A stretch of DNA of 64,000 nucleotides from CAVDRM01 sp963611355 (GCA_963611355.1 CAVDRM010000003.1:62001-126000); one strand, 5' to 3'; shown: positions 43,486 to 52,847, counted from the first letter of the stretch. Notes: a model not told the origin generated them from the sequence alone. Numbers and translations are program-made.

Positions 43486-44190
43486 TTATTCGGCTTCCTC
43501 CGAATCTTCCATGACGCTCTTTAAGCCCGCAACCGTCTCCACCGGAAGGGAGAACAGCACGGTGTGCGCGGGCGTATGGATGCCGGCCTTTTCCATGATG
43601 GCGTGCATGACCTGCGCCTTGTCGCGCTGGTTGACGACAATCAGCGTCATGGTTTTTTCCGGCGCCAGAGGGACGCCGAAGAAGCTCTGCCCGTTTTCGC
43701 TCACATTGCCGCGGGCATGCACCACCGTGCCGCCGCCGGCGCCCGCCGCCCACGCCGCGTCCATGACAGCATTCGAGCTGCCGCGTTCGGAAATCGCCAC
43801 AATCAGAGCGCACGGGAACGTCCGTTTTTCATCCATATCTTTCACCTCATCGAAGATGTAGTTCTGATTTTCCATCAGGGTTTTCAGGCTGCTGGCGCCG
43901 CCCACCGCATCCACGGGGACGGTCAGGGCAATGCCGTGTCCGGGCATATCCAAGCCCAGCTGGGAAACGGCCTGCCGCAGGATGCGGGCAGCGCGTTTCC
44001 TATCTGTCATGAAAAACTTGAGGGTCTTTTCCGTGCGCTCCAGCCCAAGCAGATTCAGCAGCTTCTGGCCGGCTGTGCCGCGGCAGGGGATGCTGTACGC
44101 GGCGGTGATGCCTTCGCCGTTCAGAAAGTGGGTGTACGCCTCATCATCGTCGCGCTGGACGATCAGAATTACAAAGGAAATGGCGTTCAT
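43486..44190 (-). CDS. P-II-like regulator, two fused domains
   Basis: A 234-residue cytoplasmic protein that reads as two tandem GlnB/P-II-like ferredoxin folds. The first half begins NAISFVILIVQRDDDEAYTH and the second FPCALIVAISERGSSNAVMD and ends HTVLFSLPVETVAGLK. P-II proteins sense nitrogen/energy status by binding ATP and 2-oxoglutarate and control partner proteins; the T-loop sequences here are unlike canonical GlnB. It lies 13 bp after a DUF1538 membrane protein, and such pairs are common, so it probably regulates that transporter. The start at 44190 follows AGGAGG; the longest frame would overlap the neighbour. Confidence 0.8.
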   Translation of the reverse strand: MNAISFVILIVQRDDDEAYTHFLNGEGITAAYSIPCRGTAGQKLLNLLGLERTEKTLKFFMTDRKRAARILRQAVSQLGLDMPGHGIALTVPVDAVGGASSLKTLMENQNYIFDEVKDMDEKRTFPCALIVAISERGSSNAVMDAAWAAGAGGGTVVHARGNVSENGQSFFGVPLAPEKTMTLIVVNQRDKAQVMHAIMEKAGIHTPAHTVLFSLPVETVAGLKSVMEDSEEAE

Positions 44191-44203
44191 TGGATGCCTC
44201 CTG

Positions 44204-45754
44204 TTACAATTCGATGATTTCTTCGGGCTGTGCCTGCGTGACGCTTTCGGCTTTCCTGTGCTTGAATTTGAACACGATGCCCAGGATCTGGATGGCAATC
44301 AGCGGGGTCATGGCGACCATCGCCACCACGCCGAAGGCATCCACGGCGATATTGCCGCCCACGGCTTCGCAGGCGCCCATGGCCAGCGGCAGAAGGAAGG
44401 TCGCCGTCATCGGGCCGGAGGCTACGCCGCCGGAGTCAAAGGCGATGGCGGTGAACACAGGCGGGGAAAAAATCATGAGCAGCATGCTGAGGGCATAGCC
44501 GGGGATGAGCAGATACATCAGCGGCAGCCCCGTCAGCACGCGCAGCATGGACAGGCCGACGGAAACGGCCACGCCCACGGACAGGCTCAGGCTTAACGCC
44601 TTCTTCGGGATAGCGCCCGCCGTCAGCTCATAGACCTGTTGGTTCAGCACATGGACGGCCGGCTCCGCCGAGACGACAAACCAGCCGATGACCATGCCAA
44701 TGGGGATGAGCAGCCATTTCAGCTCCGAAGCGCCCAGCAGCTTGCCGATGTAGTTGCCGACCGGCATGAAGCCGACATTGACGCCCAGCAGGAACATGAC
44801 CAGTCCCACATAGGTGTAAACGAGACCGACGCAGATGGTGAACACCGTTCTGCCGTTCAAGTGCAGGGAAAAAGTCTGGAAAACGATGAAGAAGATGATG
44901 ATGGGTGCGAGCGCCAGCCCGACGTCCTTCAAGTATTCGGGAAGCGCCGTCCAGAACGCCTGAAACAGTTCCACGGAGTCCTCCGCATCCACCAGCACGA
45001 TGGCGGACGTCGTACCCTCTTCGGGTCTGAAAATCATGCCCAGCAGCATGACCGCCAGAATCGGGCCGATAGAGGAAAGAGCGACCAAGCCGAAGCTGTC
45101 GTTCTCGGCGTTCTTGTCACTGCGGATGGCGCAGGCGCCGACGCCCATCGCCAGAATGAAGGGAACGGTCATCGGGCCGGTCGTCACGCCGCCGGAGTCA
45201 AAGGCGACGGCCAGAAAATTCCGCGGGACAAAAGCAGAAAGCAGAAAAACCACCGCATAGGACACAAGCAGCAGCAGCGACAGCTTGATTTTCAGCAGTA
45301 TGCGCAGCATGGCCAGCAAAAGGAAGATGCCCACGCCAACGGCAACAGCCAAAATCAGCACCATATCGGGGACGCCCGGCACCTGCCTGGCCAAGACAGC
45401 CAAGTCCGGCTCGGAGATGGTGATGAAGGCGCCGACCAGAAAGCTCAGCAGCAGCACCAGCCACAGCTTGCCGGAGCGCGTCAGCGCCGTGCCGACATTT
45501 TCGCCGATTGGGGTCATCGCCTGCTCCGTACCCATCGAGAACAGGCTCATGCCCGCAATCAGCAGCGCTGCGCCGAAAATAAAGGCAATCAAATCGCTGC
45601 TGGGAACGGGCACCAGAAAGAAGCATAGAATCAGAACGATGAACGTGATGGGCAGGACGCTTTTCAGCGACTCACGCCACTTTTCCCGCAGGACGCTGTG
45701 CATATGCATGACCTGCAGTTTTTCCCTGAAACTCAATTTCTTTTTTTGCTGCAA
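44204..45754 (-). CDS. DUF1538-family membrane protein (putative transporter)
   Basis: A 516-residue polytopic protein with about twelve hydrophobic segments in two homologous halves. The repeat is clearest in AVAFDSGGVTTGPMTVPFIL (first half, about residue 190) and AIAFDSGGVASGPMTATFLL (second half, about 430), each in a helix break as in inverted-repeat transporters. The family is uncharacterised; its usual neighbour is a P-II-like regulator, as here. The start is a TTG at 45754 after AAAGGTGG. A substrate cannot be assigned. Confidence 0.82.
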   Translation of the reverse strand: MQQKKKLSFREKLQVMHMHSVLREKWRESLKSVLPITFIVLILCFFLVPVPSSDLIAFIFGAALLIAGMSLFSMGTEQAMTPIGENVGTALTRSGKLWLVLLLSFLVGAFITISEPDLAVLARQVPGVPDMVLILAVAVGVGIFLLLAMLRILLKIKLSLLLLVSYAVVFLLSAFVPRNFLAVAFDSGGVTTGPMTVPFILAMGVGACAIRSDKNAENDSFGLVALSSIGPILAVMLLGMIFRPEEGTTSAIVLVDAEDSVELFQAFWTALPEYLKDVGLALAPIIIFFIVFQTFSLHLNGRTVFTICVGLVYTYVGLVMFLLGVNVGFMPVGNYIGKLLGASELKWLLIPIGMVIGWFVVSAEPAVHVLNQQVYELTAGAIPKKALSLSLSVGVAVSVGLSMLRVLTGLPLMYLLIPGYALSMLLMIFSPPVFTAIAFDSGGVASGPMTATFLLPLAMGACEAVGGNIAVDAFGVVAMVAMTPLIAIQILGIVFKFKHRKAESVTQAQPEEIIEL

Positions 45755-45874
45755 TGCGCGGCCACCTTTCTTTTTATGATCCGGTCGTCAAAAAATTTTG
45801 ACATCCTCTCAAATGAAGCTCCGCTGACGCAGGCGTTCATTTGGCTGGCGAAACGGTCTGTCGTAAAGCAGCGC

Positions 45875-45896
45875 CGCCGAATTGTGCGGTGATGCC
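45875..45896. repeat. MITE terminal repeat, second copy
   Basis: 22 bp identical to the right end of the 38462-38620 element (38599-38620). It ends one base before the stop codon of the small gene at 45897 (minus strand). The other end could not be placed in the 110 bp between here and the DUF1538 gene, so this may be a truncated or diverged copy. Confidence 0.6.
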
Positions 45897-46013
45897 TCAA
45901 TACCATCCGATTAAAGAGCCCAAGGCGGATAATACCATCAGCCCCGCCAAAGCAAAGCAGATGACCCGCACGGCGATTTTCTTTTTATCGGCCTTCTTTG
46001 TCGTGTTCGTCAT
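45897..46013 (-). CDS. 38-residue membrane protein
   Basis: Basic N-terminus (MTNTTKKADKKKIAVR) followed by one hydrophobic span (VICFALAGLMVLSALGSLIG). Its size and layout resemble the small tail-anchored proteins such as Prli42-like proteins of Firmicutes, but no family assignment is made. The start at 46013 has a GGAAGGGG ribosome site. It starts 2 bp before the stop-end of the TSCPD gene and seems to be the last gene of the GNAT-TSCPD unit. Confidence 0.6.
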   Translation of the reverse strand: MTNTTKKADKKKIAVRVICFALAGLMVLSALGSLIGWY

Positions 46014-46014
46014 G

Positions 46015-46266
46015 TCAGTTTTCCCCTTCCTTGTATGCTTCAATGGCGCGGGAAAGCTGGTCGGGGCAGGAGGTCGTCCCCCTGCACGGAACACCGCGCA
46101 AAAGATTCTTCACCTCGTCTGCATCCCGTCCGATGACCATCCGCGCCAATCCCTCCGTGTTGCCGGGGCAGCCCCGGTGGAAGGCGCAATAGGTGATTTT
46201 ATTGTCCGCGCCGATTTCAAGGTCAATCTGGGTGGAACACGTTCCCTTGGTCTTGTACTCAAACAT
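46015..46266 (-). CDS. TSCPD-domain protein (TIGR03905 family)
   Basis: An 83-residue protein of the small TSCPD family. Signature features are FEYKTKGTCSTQIDLEIG at the start, FHRGCPGNTEGLARMVIGR, and the terminal GVPCRGTTSCPDQLSRAI, which gives the family its name (T-S-C-P-D). The same domain occurs at the C-terminus of class II ribonucleotide reductases, but stand-alone members are uncharacterised. The start at 46266 follows AAGGAG and overlaps the GNAT stop by 8 bp. Confidence 0.88.
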   Translation of the reverse strand: MFEYKTKGTCSTQIDLEIGADNKITYCAFHRGCPGNTEGLARMVIGRDADEVKNLLRGVPCRGTTSCPDQLSRAIEAYKEGEN

Positions 46267-46858
46267 GGCTCTTATCTCCTTGTGATGTATTTTGCTCATA
46301 CCAGTCCTGCCTGAGAATGCTCCACAGGCGGACATCGCGGTATACTCCCTTATTGCGCACACGCTCCCGAAGGATACCCTCTTCGTGCATGCCGGCCTTC
46401 TGCATGACCCTGCCGGAGGCCGGATTGTCCAGCTCGTGCATGGCCTCGACCCTGTTCAGCGCCAGCGTATCAAAGGCAAAGTGCAAGACCTCTTTCAGCG
46501 CCTCCGTCGCCAGCCCCTGATTCCAGTAGGCCCGCCCAAGGCTGTAGCCCACCTCGGCGCTTTGAAAATCCGTGTTCACCCATGTAAAACCGATGGTGCC
46601 GATGACGCGATGCTGTTCTTTCAGTTCTATGGCGAAGGTGGCGGGCATACCCAGCCTGTACTGCCGCCTCGCCGCCCGAATGCAGGAGCGGGTCTCGCCG
46701 ATGCTCTTGTGCGCCGTCCACAGCACATGCCGCGCAACCTCCTCATCCGAGGCGTAGGCATAGACATCCCGCGTGTCACGGCCGGTCAGCTTCCGCAAAA
46801 TCAGACGCTCGGTCTTCAAAACAGGCAGGGCGGAAAATACGGCGCGATAGGACTGCAT
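46259..46858 (-). CDS. GNAT acetyltransferase (RimJ/RimL type)
   Basis: A 199-residue N-acetyltransferase of the RimJ/RimL group, which modifies N-termini of ribosomal proteins or small molecules. The start LPVLKTERLILRKLTGRD, the strand HRVIGTIGFTWVN, the acetyl-CoA stretch AEVGYSLGRAYWNQGLATEA and the end NPASGRVMQKAGM are the usual family pieces. It overlaps the TSCPD gene by 8 bp. The substrate is unknown. Confidence 0.9.
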   Translation of the reverse strand: MQSYRAVFSALPVLKTERLILRKLTGRDTRDVYAYASDEEVARHVLWTAHKSIGETRSCIRAARRQYRLGMPATFAIELKEQHRVIGTIGFTWVNTDFQSAEVGYSLGRAYWNQGLATEALKEVLHFAFDTLALNRVEAMHELDNPASGRVMQKAGMHEEGILRERVRNKGVYRDVRLWSILRQDWYEQNTSQGDKSHV

Positions 46859-46944
46859 TTTCTCAATTCTCCGAAAAGAACAAAATTTTGCTATTCCTGC
46901 CGGACAAAAAACAGTTTTTTCAACGTTTTATGGTTGCCGGAGGA

Positions 46945-47499
46945 TTAAGGCTTTGCGCGCAAAGCATGATCTGCCAAAAGGATGCCCAGAGCGGTTTTCT
47001 GGTCAAACAGCTCGCCCTTTTCCACCAGCTCCACCGCCTTGGCCAGCGGGATGCGCGTCAGGCGCAGAAACTCATCCGGATCGGTGTGCGCCGGATGCTG
47101 CGTCAGCCCTGTTGCCAGATAAATGGCGATGCGTTCGGTGCAGAAGCCCGGCGTCGTGACGACATTGGACAAAAGCCGCCAATGCTCGGCGTTCAGGCCG
47201 GTTTCCTCCTCCAATTCACGTTTGGCGCAGGCCAAGGGGTCTTCATCAAAGCCGTCCTTTTTTCCGGCGGGAATTTCCCACAGCATTTCGTCAATGGCGA
47301 TGCGGTGCTGCCGCACCAAGGTGATGCAGCCGTCATCATCCAGCGCAACGACGGCCGCCGCGCCGACATGCCTGACGACCTCGCGTGTCGCCGTCTTCCC
47401 GTTGGGCAAAAGCACCTGCCAGCGCTCCAAATGCACGACCTTGCCGTCAAAAATGGTTTCGCCGCTCACATAAGTTTCCCGAAGCTGAGTATCATCCAA
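46945..47499 (-). CDS. NUDIX hydrolase (ADP-ribose pyrophosphatase-like)
   Basis: A 184-residue hydrolase of the YqkG/NudF type, cleaving ADP-ribose and related NDP-sugars. The NUDIX box is GKKDGFDEDPLACAKRELEE plus ETG (about residues 78-100) with the conserved REL-EE core. The N-terminal ETYVSGETIFDGKVVHLERW is typical of this branch. It is transcribed from a sigma-H-type promoter at 47570-47599, in a single-gene unit that ends in the 46859-46944 gap. Confidence 0.92.
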   Translation of the reverse strand: MDDTQLRETYVSGETIFDGKVVHLERWQVLLPNGKTATREVVRHVGAAAVVALDDDGCITLVRQHRIAIDEMLWEIPAGKKDGFDEDPLACAKRELEEETGLNAEHWRLLSNVVTTPGFCTERIAIYLATGLTQHPAHTDPDEFLRLTRIPLAKAVELVEKGELFDQKTALGILLADHALRAKP

Positions 47500-47569
47500 G
47501 GCTGCCGCCTCCCCGTCACATCATCAAGGCCGTTCGTGCGCAGGGCACAAGGAAGCCTTAACCTATCAA

Positions 47570-47599
47570 CTATTCGACAGGGACGATGCAAAATCCTGC
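47570..47599 (-). promoter_or_regulatory. Sigma-H-type promoter (site B)
   Basis: On the minus strand GCAGGATTT (47591-47599), 12 bp and GTCGAATAG (47570-47578) match RNAGGAWWW-N12-RNNGAATWW at all but the last base. It contains TGTCGAA, the Spo0A-box core. It lies about 70 bp before the NUDIX gene. Confidence 0.7.
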
Positions 47600-47671
47600 C
47601 GTCGGTGGCGTTTATTTTGCGCTTATTTCTTGTAAATTTCGCACGGCATGCGAAATTATTTCCTAATTATG

Positions 47672-47700
47672 TTGACGAAATGCGCATTCCGTAATAAAAT
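47672..47700 (+). promoter_or_regulatory. Sigma-A promoter of the large SH3 protein
   Basis: TTGACG (47672-47677) and TAAAAT (47695-47700) with a 17-bp spacer, about 55 bp before the gene. The rest of 47500-47757 holds only this promoter and the divergent site B. Confidence 0.65.
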
Positions 47701-47757
47701 TGAAATAACCTTGCGGGTTTTTGATCCGCACCGCCGGTCTTGAAGGAGGCTGTACCG

Positions 47758-50700
47758 ATGAAACAATTCCGGAAAATCCTGCTCATGCTTGTGCTTTTTG
47801 CCCTGTGCACTGCACTGCCCGCATCCCTCTGTGCCCGTGCCGAGGGAACGTTTGACATGAGCTATGTCACATTTGAGCTGAGCTATGCGGACGAAAACGG
47901 CGACATCTGCACCGTGTACCCCGTGCCCGTTTCCTATGACGGCTATGACGGGTGCTGGTGGGTCAGCGTTCCCGAAGAGGCGCTCTCCGGCGGGCTGACG
48001 CTCTCAATCTCCGATGACATCGGCACGATTGCCTCATTCAGTCCCGCCAGCGGGGATGTGCTGTATCCGACGGATGCGGGGTCGACCTTGACGGAAACCG
48101 TGCCCACGCTCATTCAATGCTATGATGCGAACGGGCATCCTGTTTATACCATTTCGCTCTATGTTTCCACGGTGACGGACGAGCCGGAAGCGCCGCAGGA
48201 CACAACGGCCGCCATCGAACCGCAGACCGTGACCGTCTATTTCAGAACGCTGGACAGCGGCGATATGATGGACGTTGCCTCCGCGCAGGAAGTCACGGTG
48301 GAGGCGGGTACGCATCCCGTGACCGCCGAGCCGACCGACCTGATGGACGGCTATGAGCCGACCGGCGACAGCGTCCAGTATGTCACGGTGGATGAACTGG
48401 GTGCAAATCCCTATGAAATCACCTTCTACTACACCTATGTAGGCGAGCAGTCCGCGGGCGAGGATGTATGGGTCACCGTGCATTATACGGATGAGAGCGG
48501 CAATCCCGTCGCCGCAGATGATTCGGTTTACTGCGCCTTCGGCCAGACCACGGATGTTTATGCGAACCCCGCTGACCTTGCGGACGGCTATGAACCAATC
48601 AGCGCGTCCGTGCAGCAGGTCACGGTCACGGAGAACGGCGCATTCCCCGCCGAAGTGACTTTCTATTATCGATATGTTCCCGAAGAAACGGAGGCTCCCG
48701 TGACGGCTGAGCCCGCGCCGAAAATCGCCTTTGTGACAGTTCTTTATGTGGATGAAGAAAGCGATGCCGAGCTTGCCGATGAGGTCTTCACCGTTCAGGA
48801 GGGCATGACCTACCTTTCGCCGAATGAAAACTATCTGGAAGACGGATATACGTTTGTTGATGCGTCTCCCGTTTCCGTGTATGTGGATGAAAACGGCACG
48901 GCTTCACCGGAGGTCGTCACCTTCTATATGCGGCGGCAGCAGGCGGAAACGGCAGCGCCGCAGCCTGTCGGCGCAACGGTCGCCGTGTACTATATCGCCC
49001 CTGCCGAAAACCGCCAGGTCGCCTCTATAACCTATCAGGATTGCGCCGAGGGTGAAAACCTTGTCTATGCCGCGCCCGTTGATTTGGAGAGCGGCTATGA
49101 CCAGATGGATGCTTCGCCCGTGACCGTTGTCCTGAGCGCGGACGGTACGCTTTCTCCCGGCACGGTGGTCTTCTACTATCAAAAGAGCGAGGAAGAGCAG
49201 ACCACGCAGGGCGATGACGGCAAGACCGACACGCAGACGGAAACAGAAAAAGTGACCGAGCCGGAAAACACAGGCGATGCCTATACGTCTGTTTCCATGA
49301 ACGACTGGGGGTATCCCCGCGCCAATGATGTGAATTTCCGCTCGACCCCCGAGATGGAGGACGGCAATGTCATCGGCAAGGTCGATAAGAGCGACCTTGT
49401 TCAGATTTTCGCCCTGCTGACCGCCGCCGACGGCACGGAATGGTATCAGGTTTCCGTGAACGGACAGACGGGCTACCTGAAGGGCAGCTTTGTCCGCGTG
49501 CTCACCGAGGAGGAAGAAAACGCGCTGTTCGGCACAACCGAGCCCGCGCCCGATGCCTCCACAAACACGCCCGCCGTTGTAACGGCCGCGCCGACCGAGG
49601 TGCCGGACGGCGTTGTCATTGACATTTGGGGCGAAGTCAGCTCCAAGTCCGTTAATTTCCGCTCCTCCCGCAAGGCGAGCGGCTCGAACAAAATCAAGTC
49701 CCTATCCCGCGGCACGATGGTCTGGGTGTACGATGTCAGCACGGTGGATGATACGCGCTGGTATTCCGTGCGCGTAAACGGCAGGGACGGCTATATCGTT
49801 GCGGATTACGTCACCTTATATGACGAAGCGCAGTCCGAGGCATATCAGGCTTCCCTGCCTACGCCGATGCCCACGCAGACCGCCATCCCCACCGATACGC
49901 CCGCGCCCACCCGCGTACCGACGGCGACTCCGACCGCTACGCCCACGTTCACCCCGTTCACGGCGACCAATACACCCACGCCCACCATCGCGGCGACCGA
50001 TGTTCCTGCCGCCTATGTCGGCTATGCGCTGACCACCGCCCGCGCCGCCGTGCGCTCCGGCATCAGCCAGATGGACGATACCATCATCGAAACCGTTGAG
50101 CAGAACACCCTGGTGCTGATTTCCGCGCAGACCTACGTCTCCGGCGCCTGCTGGGACTCCGTCAGAGTCCTTTCCTCCGGCAGCACGGGCTTTATGGAGG
50201 ATGCGCGTCTGCGCCGCATCAACAGCGAGGAGGCGAAATATTACCTTGACCTGCTCGCGCCTTCCGGCACGAACACGCCGACCCCTTCCGTGACGGAAAC
50301 GCCCTTCCAGGGCTACGCACGGACACTGGGCGACAATGTCCCCATGCGCATTTACATGGATACCAACGCCCGCATTTTGCGTTTGCTTGATTACGACACC
50401 CCCGTGTATGTCTTTGACCAGCAGACAGTGAACGGCGAGGCCTGGTGCGAGGTGCAGTACGGCTCCACCTACGGCTACATCCGCCGCGATATGCTGCGGC
50501 AAATGGAGGGCTGGGAGGTCACGGAGTACTTGGAGTCCCTCTCCACCCCGACCCCCACGCCGGAAACGACCGTCATCACGGGCGAGACGGAATCCAGCTA
50601 CGGCTATGTCAGCAGCAACCGCGTCAACCTGCGCAAGTCCGCCACCAAATCCTCCGAATCCTTGCGCCTCATGAGCAAGTACGATTTCGGCCTTGTGCTG

Positions 50701-51783
50701 GGCGAAACGGCAAACAGCGAGGGGCTTTGGTACAATGTATTGATTAACGGACAGGAGGGTTATGTTCTGTCCGACTACTTCAAGGTGCTGAGCCTGAACG
50801 AGCTGAGCAGCTTCCTGCTCAGCGAGGAATACAGAACGGCCTCCGGCCAAGACAGCAGCGTGACCAATGTGACCGCCCAGCCCATTCAATCCGTCGAGGA
50901 CTACAATCAGGGCGTATGGACTAACCCCGCGCTGAACGCGACCTATGAGCCGTTCAACCCCTACGCGACCGCCACGCCCGACCCTGCCGACGTGGTGACG
51001 GCCACGCCGTCGCCTACGCCGTCCGCGACCCCGACGCCCACCATTTCGCCCATCTCCGTTACCACGCCTGCGCCCAATTCAACGGGCGGCAGCTTCCCGA
51101 CTGCGCTGGTCGTGTTTGTCGTCATCATGCTGCTGGCGGCGGGCGGCGCATATGCCTATTCCGTCTATCGCCGCAACCAGCGCCGTCAGGCAGCGCTTCG
51201 TGCGCAGCAGGCACGGCGGGCGCAGCAGATGCAGATGAATCCGCAGCAGAACCGCACCTATCCGGCGAACGCGGCGCGTCCGAACGGCAATCAGCAGCGC
51301 GCTGCGGGCAGCCCATCGCAAAACGGCGGCTTCTTCTCTCAGATGACCCAGCGCTATAACCCCAACAGCACGCAGCAGGGAGGAAACGCCTACCGGCCGA
51401 CTGTTTCCCAGGAGACCGGCACATATTTTAAGCGCTCCTCTCAGCAGCCGGTTCAGCAGCAGACGCAGAACGCATGGCAGCAGACCCCCACGCGTTATCA
51501 GCCGACCCTGACCGACAACGGCGCCTATCCGTCATCGCAGGACCAAAGCGGCTATGCGCGTCCGCAGACCCAGCAGACGCTCCGCCATACGCCCGTTGAG
51601 CCGTCGAATAATCCCTACACGCAGTCCAGGCAGGCGGTAAGCTCCGCTTCGCCAGCCGCATCAGCGGCTCATGCGGCGACCGATGCAGAGGCATCCGGCA
51701 CAGCGGCAGCAGCGAACAAAGCAGCACAAGCCGCCACGACCCGCCGCCGCCGTACGGAGCGGTATCATCACGACGATGCATAA
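47758..51783 (+). CDS. Giant surface protein: beta repeats, five SH3 domains, membrane anchor, Q-rich tail
   Basis: A 1341-residue protein. A signal peptide (residues 1-28) is followed by four to five beta repeats of about 80 residues (each with 'DGYEPxxxSVQxVTV ... FYYxY', MucBP-like), then five SH3-type modules (ANDVNFRSTPEM, SKSVNFRSSRKA, ARAAVRSGISQM, NVPMRIYMDTNA, NRVNLRKSATKS) separated by Thr/Pro linkers. A single helix (FPTALVVFVVIMLLAAGGAYA, about 1116-1136) is followed by a basic stretch and a cytoplasmic tail of about 200 residues rich in Gln, Ala and Thr. Wall binding through SH3 modules is inferred. The tail resembles the Q-rich parts of the HlyD-like and SepF proteins here. The start follows AAGGAGG. 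Confidence 0.85.
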   Translation: MKQFRKILLMLVLFALCTALPASLCARAEGTFDMSYVTFELSYADENGDICTVYPVPVSYDGYDGCWWVSVPEEALSGGLTLSISDDIGTIASFSPASGDVLYPTDAGSTLTETVPTLIQCYDANGHPVYTISLYVSTVTDEPEAPQDTTAAIEPQTVTVYFRTLDSGDMMDVASAQEVTVEAGTHPVTAEPTDLMDGYEPTGDSVQYVTVDELGANPYEITFYYTYVGEQSAGEDVWVTVHYTDESGNPVAADDSVYCAFGQTTDVYANPADLADGYEPISASVQQVTVTENGAFPAEVTFYYRYVPEETEAPVTAEPAPKIAFVTVLYVDEESDAELADEVFTVQEGMTYLSPNENYLEDGYTFVDASPVSVYVDENGTASPEVVTFYMRRQQAETAAPQPVGATVAVYYIAPAENRQVASITYQDCAEGENLVYAAPVDLESGYDQMDASPVTVVLSADGTLSPGTVVFYYQKSEEEQTTQGDDGKTDTQTETEKVTEPENTGDAYTSVSMNDWGYPRANDVNFRSTPEMEDGNVIGKVDKSDLVQIFALLTAADGTEWYQVSVNGQTGYLKGSFVRVLTEEEENALFGTTEPAPDASTNTPAVVTAAPTEVPDGVVIDIWGEVSSKSVNFRSSRKASGSNKIKSLSRGTMVWVYDVSTVDDTRWYSVRVNGRDGYIVADYVTLYDEAQSEAYQASLPTPMPTQTAIPTDTPAPTRVPTATPTATPTFTPFTATNTPTPTIAATDVPAAYVGYALTTARAAVRSGISQMDDTIIETVEQNTLVLISAQTYVSGACWDSVRVLSSGSTGFMEDARLRRINSEEAKYYLDLLAPSGTNTPTPSVTETPFQGYARTLGDNVPMRIYMDTNARILRLLDYDTPVYVFDQQTVNGEAWCEVQYGSTYGYIRRDMLRQMEGWEVTEYLESLSTPTPTPETTVITGETESSYGYVSSNRVNLRKSATKSSESLRLMSKYDFGLVLGETANSEGLWYNVLINGQEGYVLSDYFKVLSLNELSSFLLSEEYRTASGQDSSVTNVTAQPIQSVEDYNQGVWTNPALNATYEPFNPYATATPDPADVVTATPSPTPSATPTPTISPISVTTPAPNSTGGSFPTALVVFVVIMLLAAGGAYAYSVYRRNQRRQAALRAQQARRAQQMQMNPQQNRTYPANAARPNGNQQRAAGSPSQNGGFFSQMTQRYNPNSTQQGGNAYRPTVSQETGTYFKRSSQQPVQQQTQNAWQQTPTRYQPTLTDNGAYPSSQDQSGYARPQTQQTLRHTPVEPSNNPYTQSRQAVSSASPAASAAHAATDAEASGTAAAANKAAQAATTRRRRTERYHHDDA

Positions 51784-51791
51784 CACAAACG

Positions 51792-51822
51792 CACTGAAGG
51801 ATGGCTCGGTCGTCCTTCAGTA
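51792..51822. terminator. Hairpin between the SH3 and CHAP genes
   Basis: ACTGAAGGA pairs with TCCTTCAGT (9 bp) without a T-run. It may stabilise the mRNA end rather than terminate. Confidence 0.35.
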
Positions 51823-51847
51823 CGTATCAAAAAGGATGAAGGCAACC

Positions 51848-52801
51848 ATGCGGAAATCAGTCGTTTGGACGCTCATGTGCTGTCTGCTGACCTTCTCTTT
51901 CCCTGCATATGCGGAAAACACAGCCCCGTGGACGACGCTTTCCCCGTCCGATTTGGCGGTGCTGACAGAGGCGGGCGAGGAAATCATCGCGCCCGAATAC
52001 GATGTGCCGGACTATGTGGAATGGCTGTTGGACGTTGCCCGCGCAGAGCTTGGCTATACCGAGCAGCGCGGCAACATTACCAAGTACGGCATTTGGGCGG
52101 GCGACCCCGCCGCCGAATGGTGCGCCGAATACCTGTGCTGGTGCGTGCATCAGGTAGATGAACAGCACGGAACGCAGCTGCTGGCCACCGTGTATCCCAA
52201 ATATTCCAGCCGCAATGTCGGTATGCGCTGGTTTCTGAAGGAGGGACGGTATATCGCCCGCCGCGGCACAGTGGCGAATTACGGCAGCCAATGGTACATC
52301 GGCTCGGAAGAGACGATGGAAAAAAACAGCTATATCCCGCAGCCCGGCGATTGGATGTTTTTTTCCTCCGGTTCGAACGGCGACACGACCCATGTGGCGA
52401 TGGTGGAATTCTGCACAAGGCTTTCGGACGGCAGCGTATATGTCCATGTGCTGGAAGGCAATAAGCCGGATAAGGTGCAGACGCATTCCTACCGCTTGGA
52501 AGAAGAAACGATATTGGGCTACGGCACGGTGTACGACTTGGCGGATATCGTCCTGCGTCAGGGACAGGAGGGGAAAAAGGTGACGGCGCTCCAGCAGCTT
52601 CTGTGTGCCATCGGGCTGCTGGATGCCTCCTATGTCTCCGGTACCTACGGCGCGGCGACCACCGAGGCCGTCAAGACCTTTCAGAAAATGCGGGGAAAGA
52701 CCGCCACGGGCATCGCCAACCACCATACGCAGCTTGCCTTGCAGCAGTATGTCAAGGAATATTATTTAACGCATTCGGAATTTTGGGCCGTGGATGAATG
52801 A
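51848..52801 (+). CDS. Secreted CHAP-domain amidase with peptidoglycan-binding domain
   Basis: A 317-residue exported wall hydrolase. The signal peptide spans about residues 1-24 (VVWTLMCCLLTFSFPAYA), the CHAP cysteine peptidase domain about 55-215 with the catalytic Cys in AAEWCAEYLCWCVHQ and the His in GDTTHVAMVEF, and a PG_binding_1 domain about 235-310 (VTALQQLLCAIGLL, TYGAATTEAVKTFQKMRG). It probably cleaves peptide cross-links of peptidoglycan. The ATG at 51848 follows GAAGG. It sits downstream of the SH3 surface protein and upstream of a sigma-H-type promoter. Confidence 0.9.
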   Translation: MRKSVVWTLMCCLLTFSFPAYAENTAPWTTLSPSDLAVLTEAGEEIIAPEYDVPDYVEWLLDVARAELGYTEQRGNITKYGIWAGDPAAEWCAEYLCWCVHQVDEQHGTQLLATVYPKYSSRNVGMRWFLKEGRYIARRGTVANYGSQWYIGSEETMEKNSYIPQPGDWMFFSSGSNGDTTHVAMVEFCTRLSDGSVYVHVLEGNKPDKVQTHSYRLEEETILGYGTVYDLADIVLRQGQEGKKVTALQQLLCAIGLLDASYVSGTYGAATTEAVKTFQKMRGKTATGIANHHTQLALQQYVKEYYLTHSEFWAVDE

Positions 52802-52817
52802 GCGAAATTTGTTTTTT

Positions 52818-52847
52818 GCAGGAATTTTATATCTTTGCGTCGAATAG
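52818..52847 (+). promoter_or_regulatory. Sigma-H-type promoter (site C)
   Basis: GCAGGAATT (52818-52826), a 12-bp spacer and GTCGAATAG (52839-52847) match RNAGGAWWW-N12-RNNGAATWW except at the last base. It is nearly the same sequence as site A and lies about 50 bp before the GuaA-like gene. Confidence 0.7.

Noticed and set aside
48200..49200. Tandem DNA repeats in the SH3 protein gene
   Set aside because: The similarity is at the protein level (beta repeats); the DNA has diverged and no recent tandem duplication is evident.
49816..50889. A 357-codon minus-strand frame within the SH3 protein gene
   Set aside because: It mirrors the repetitive coding sequence of the SH3 protein and has no start signal.
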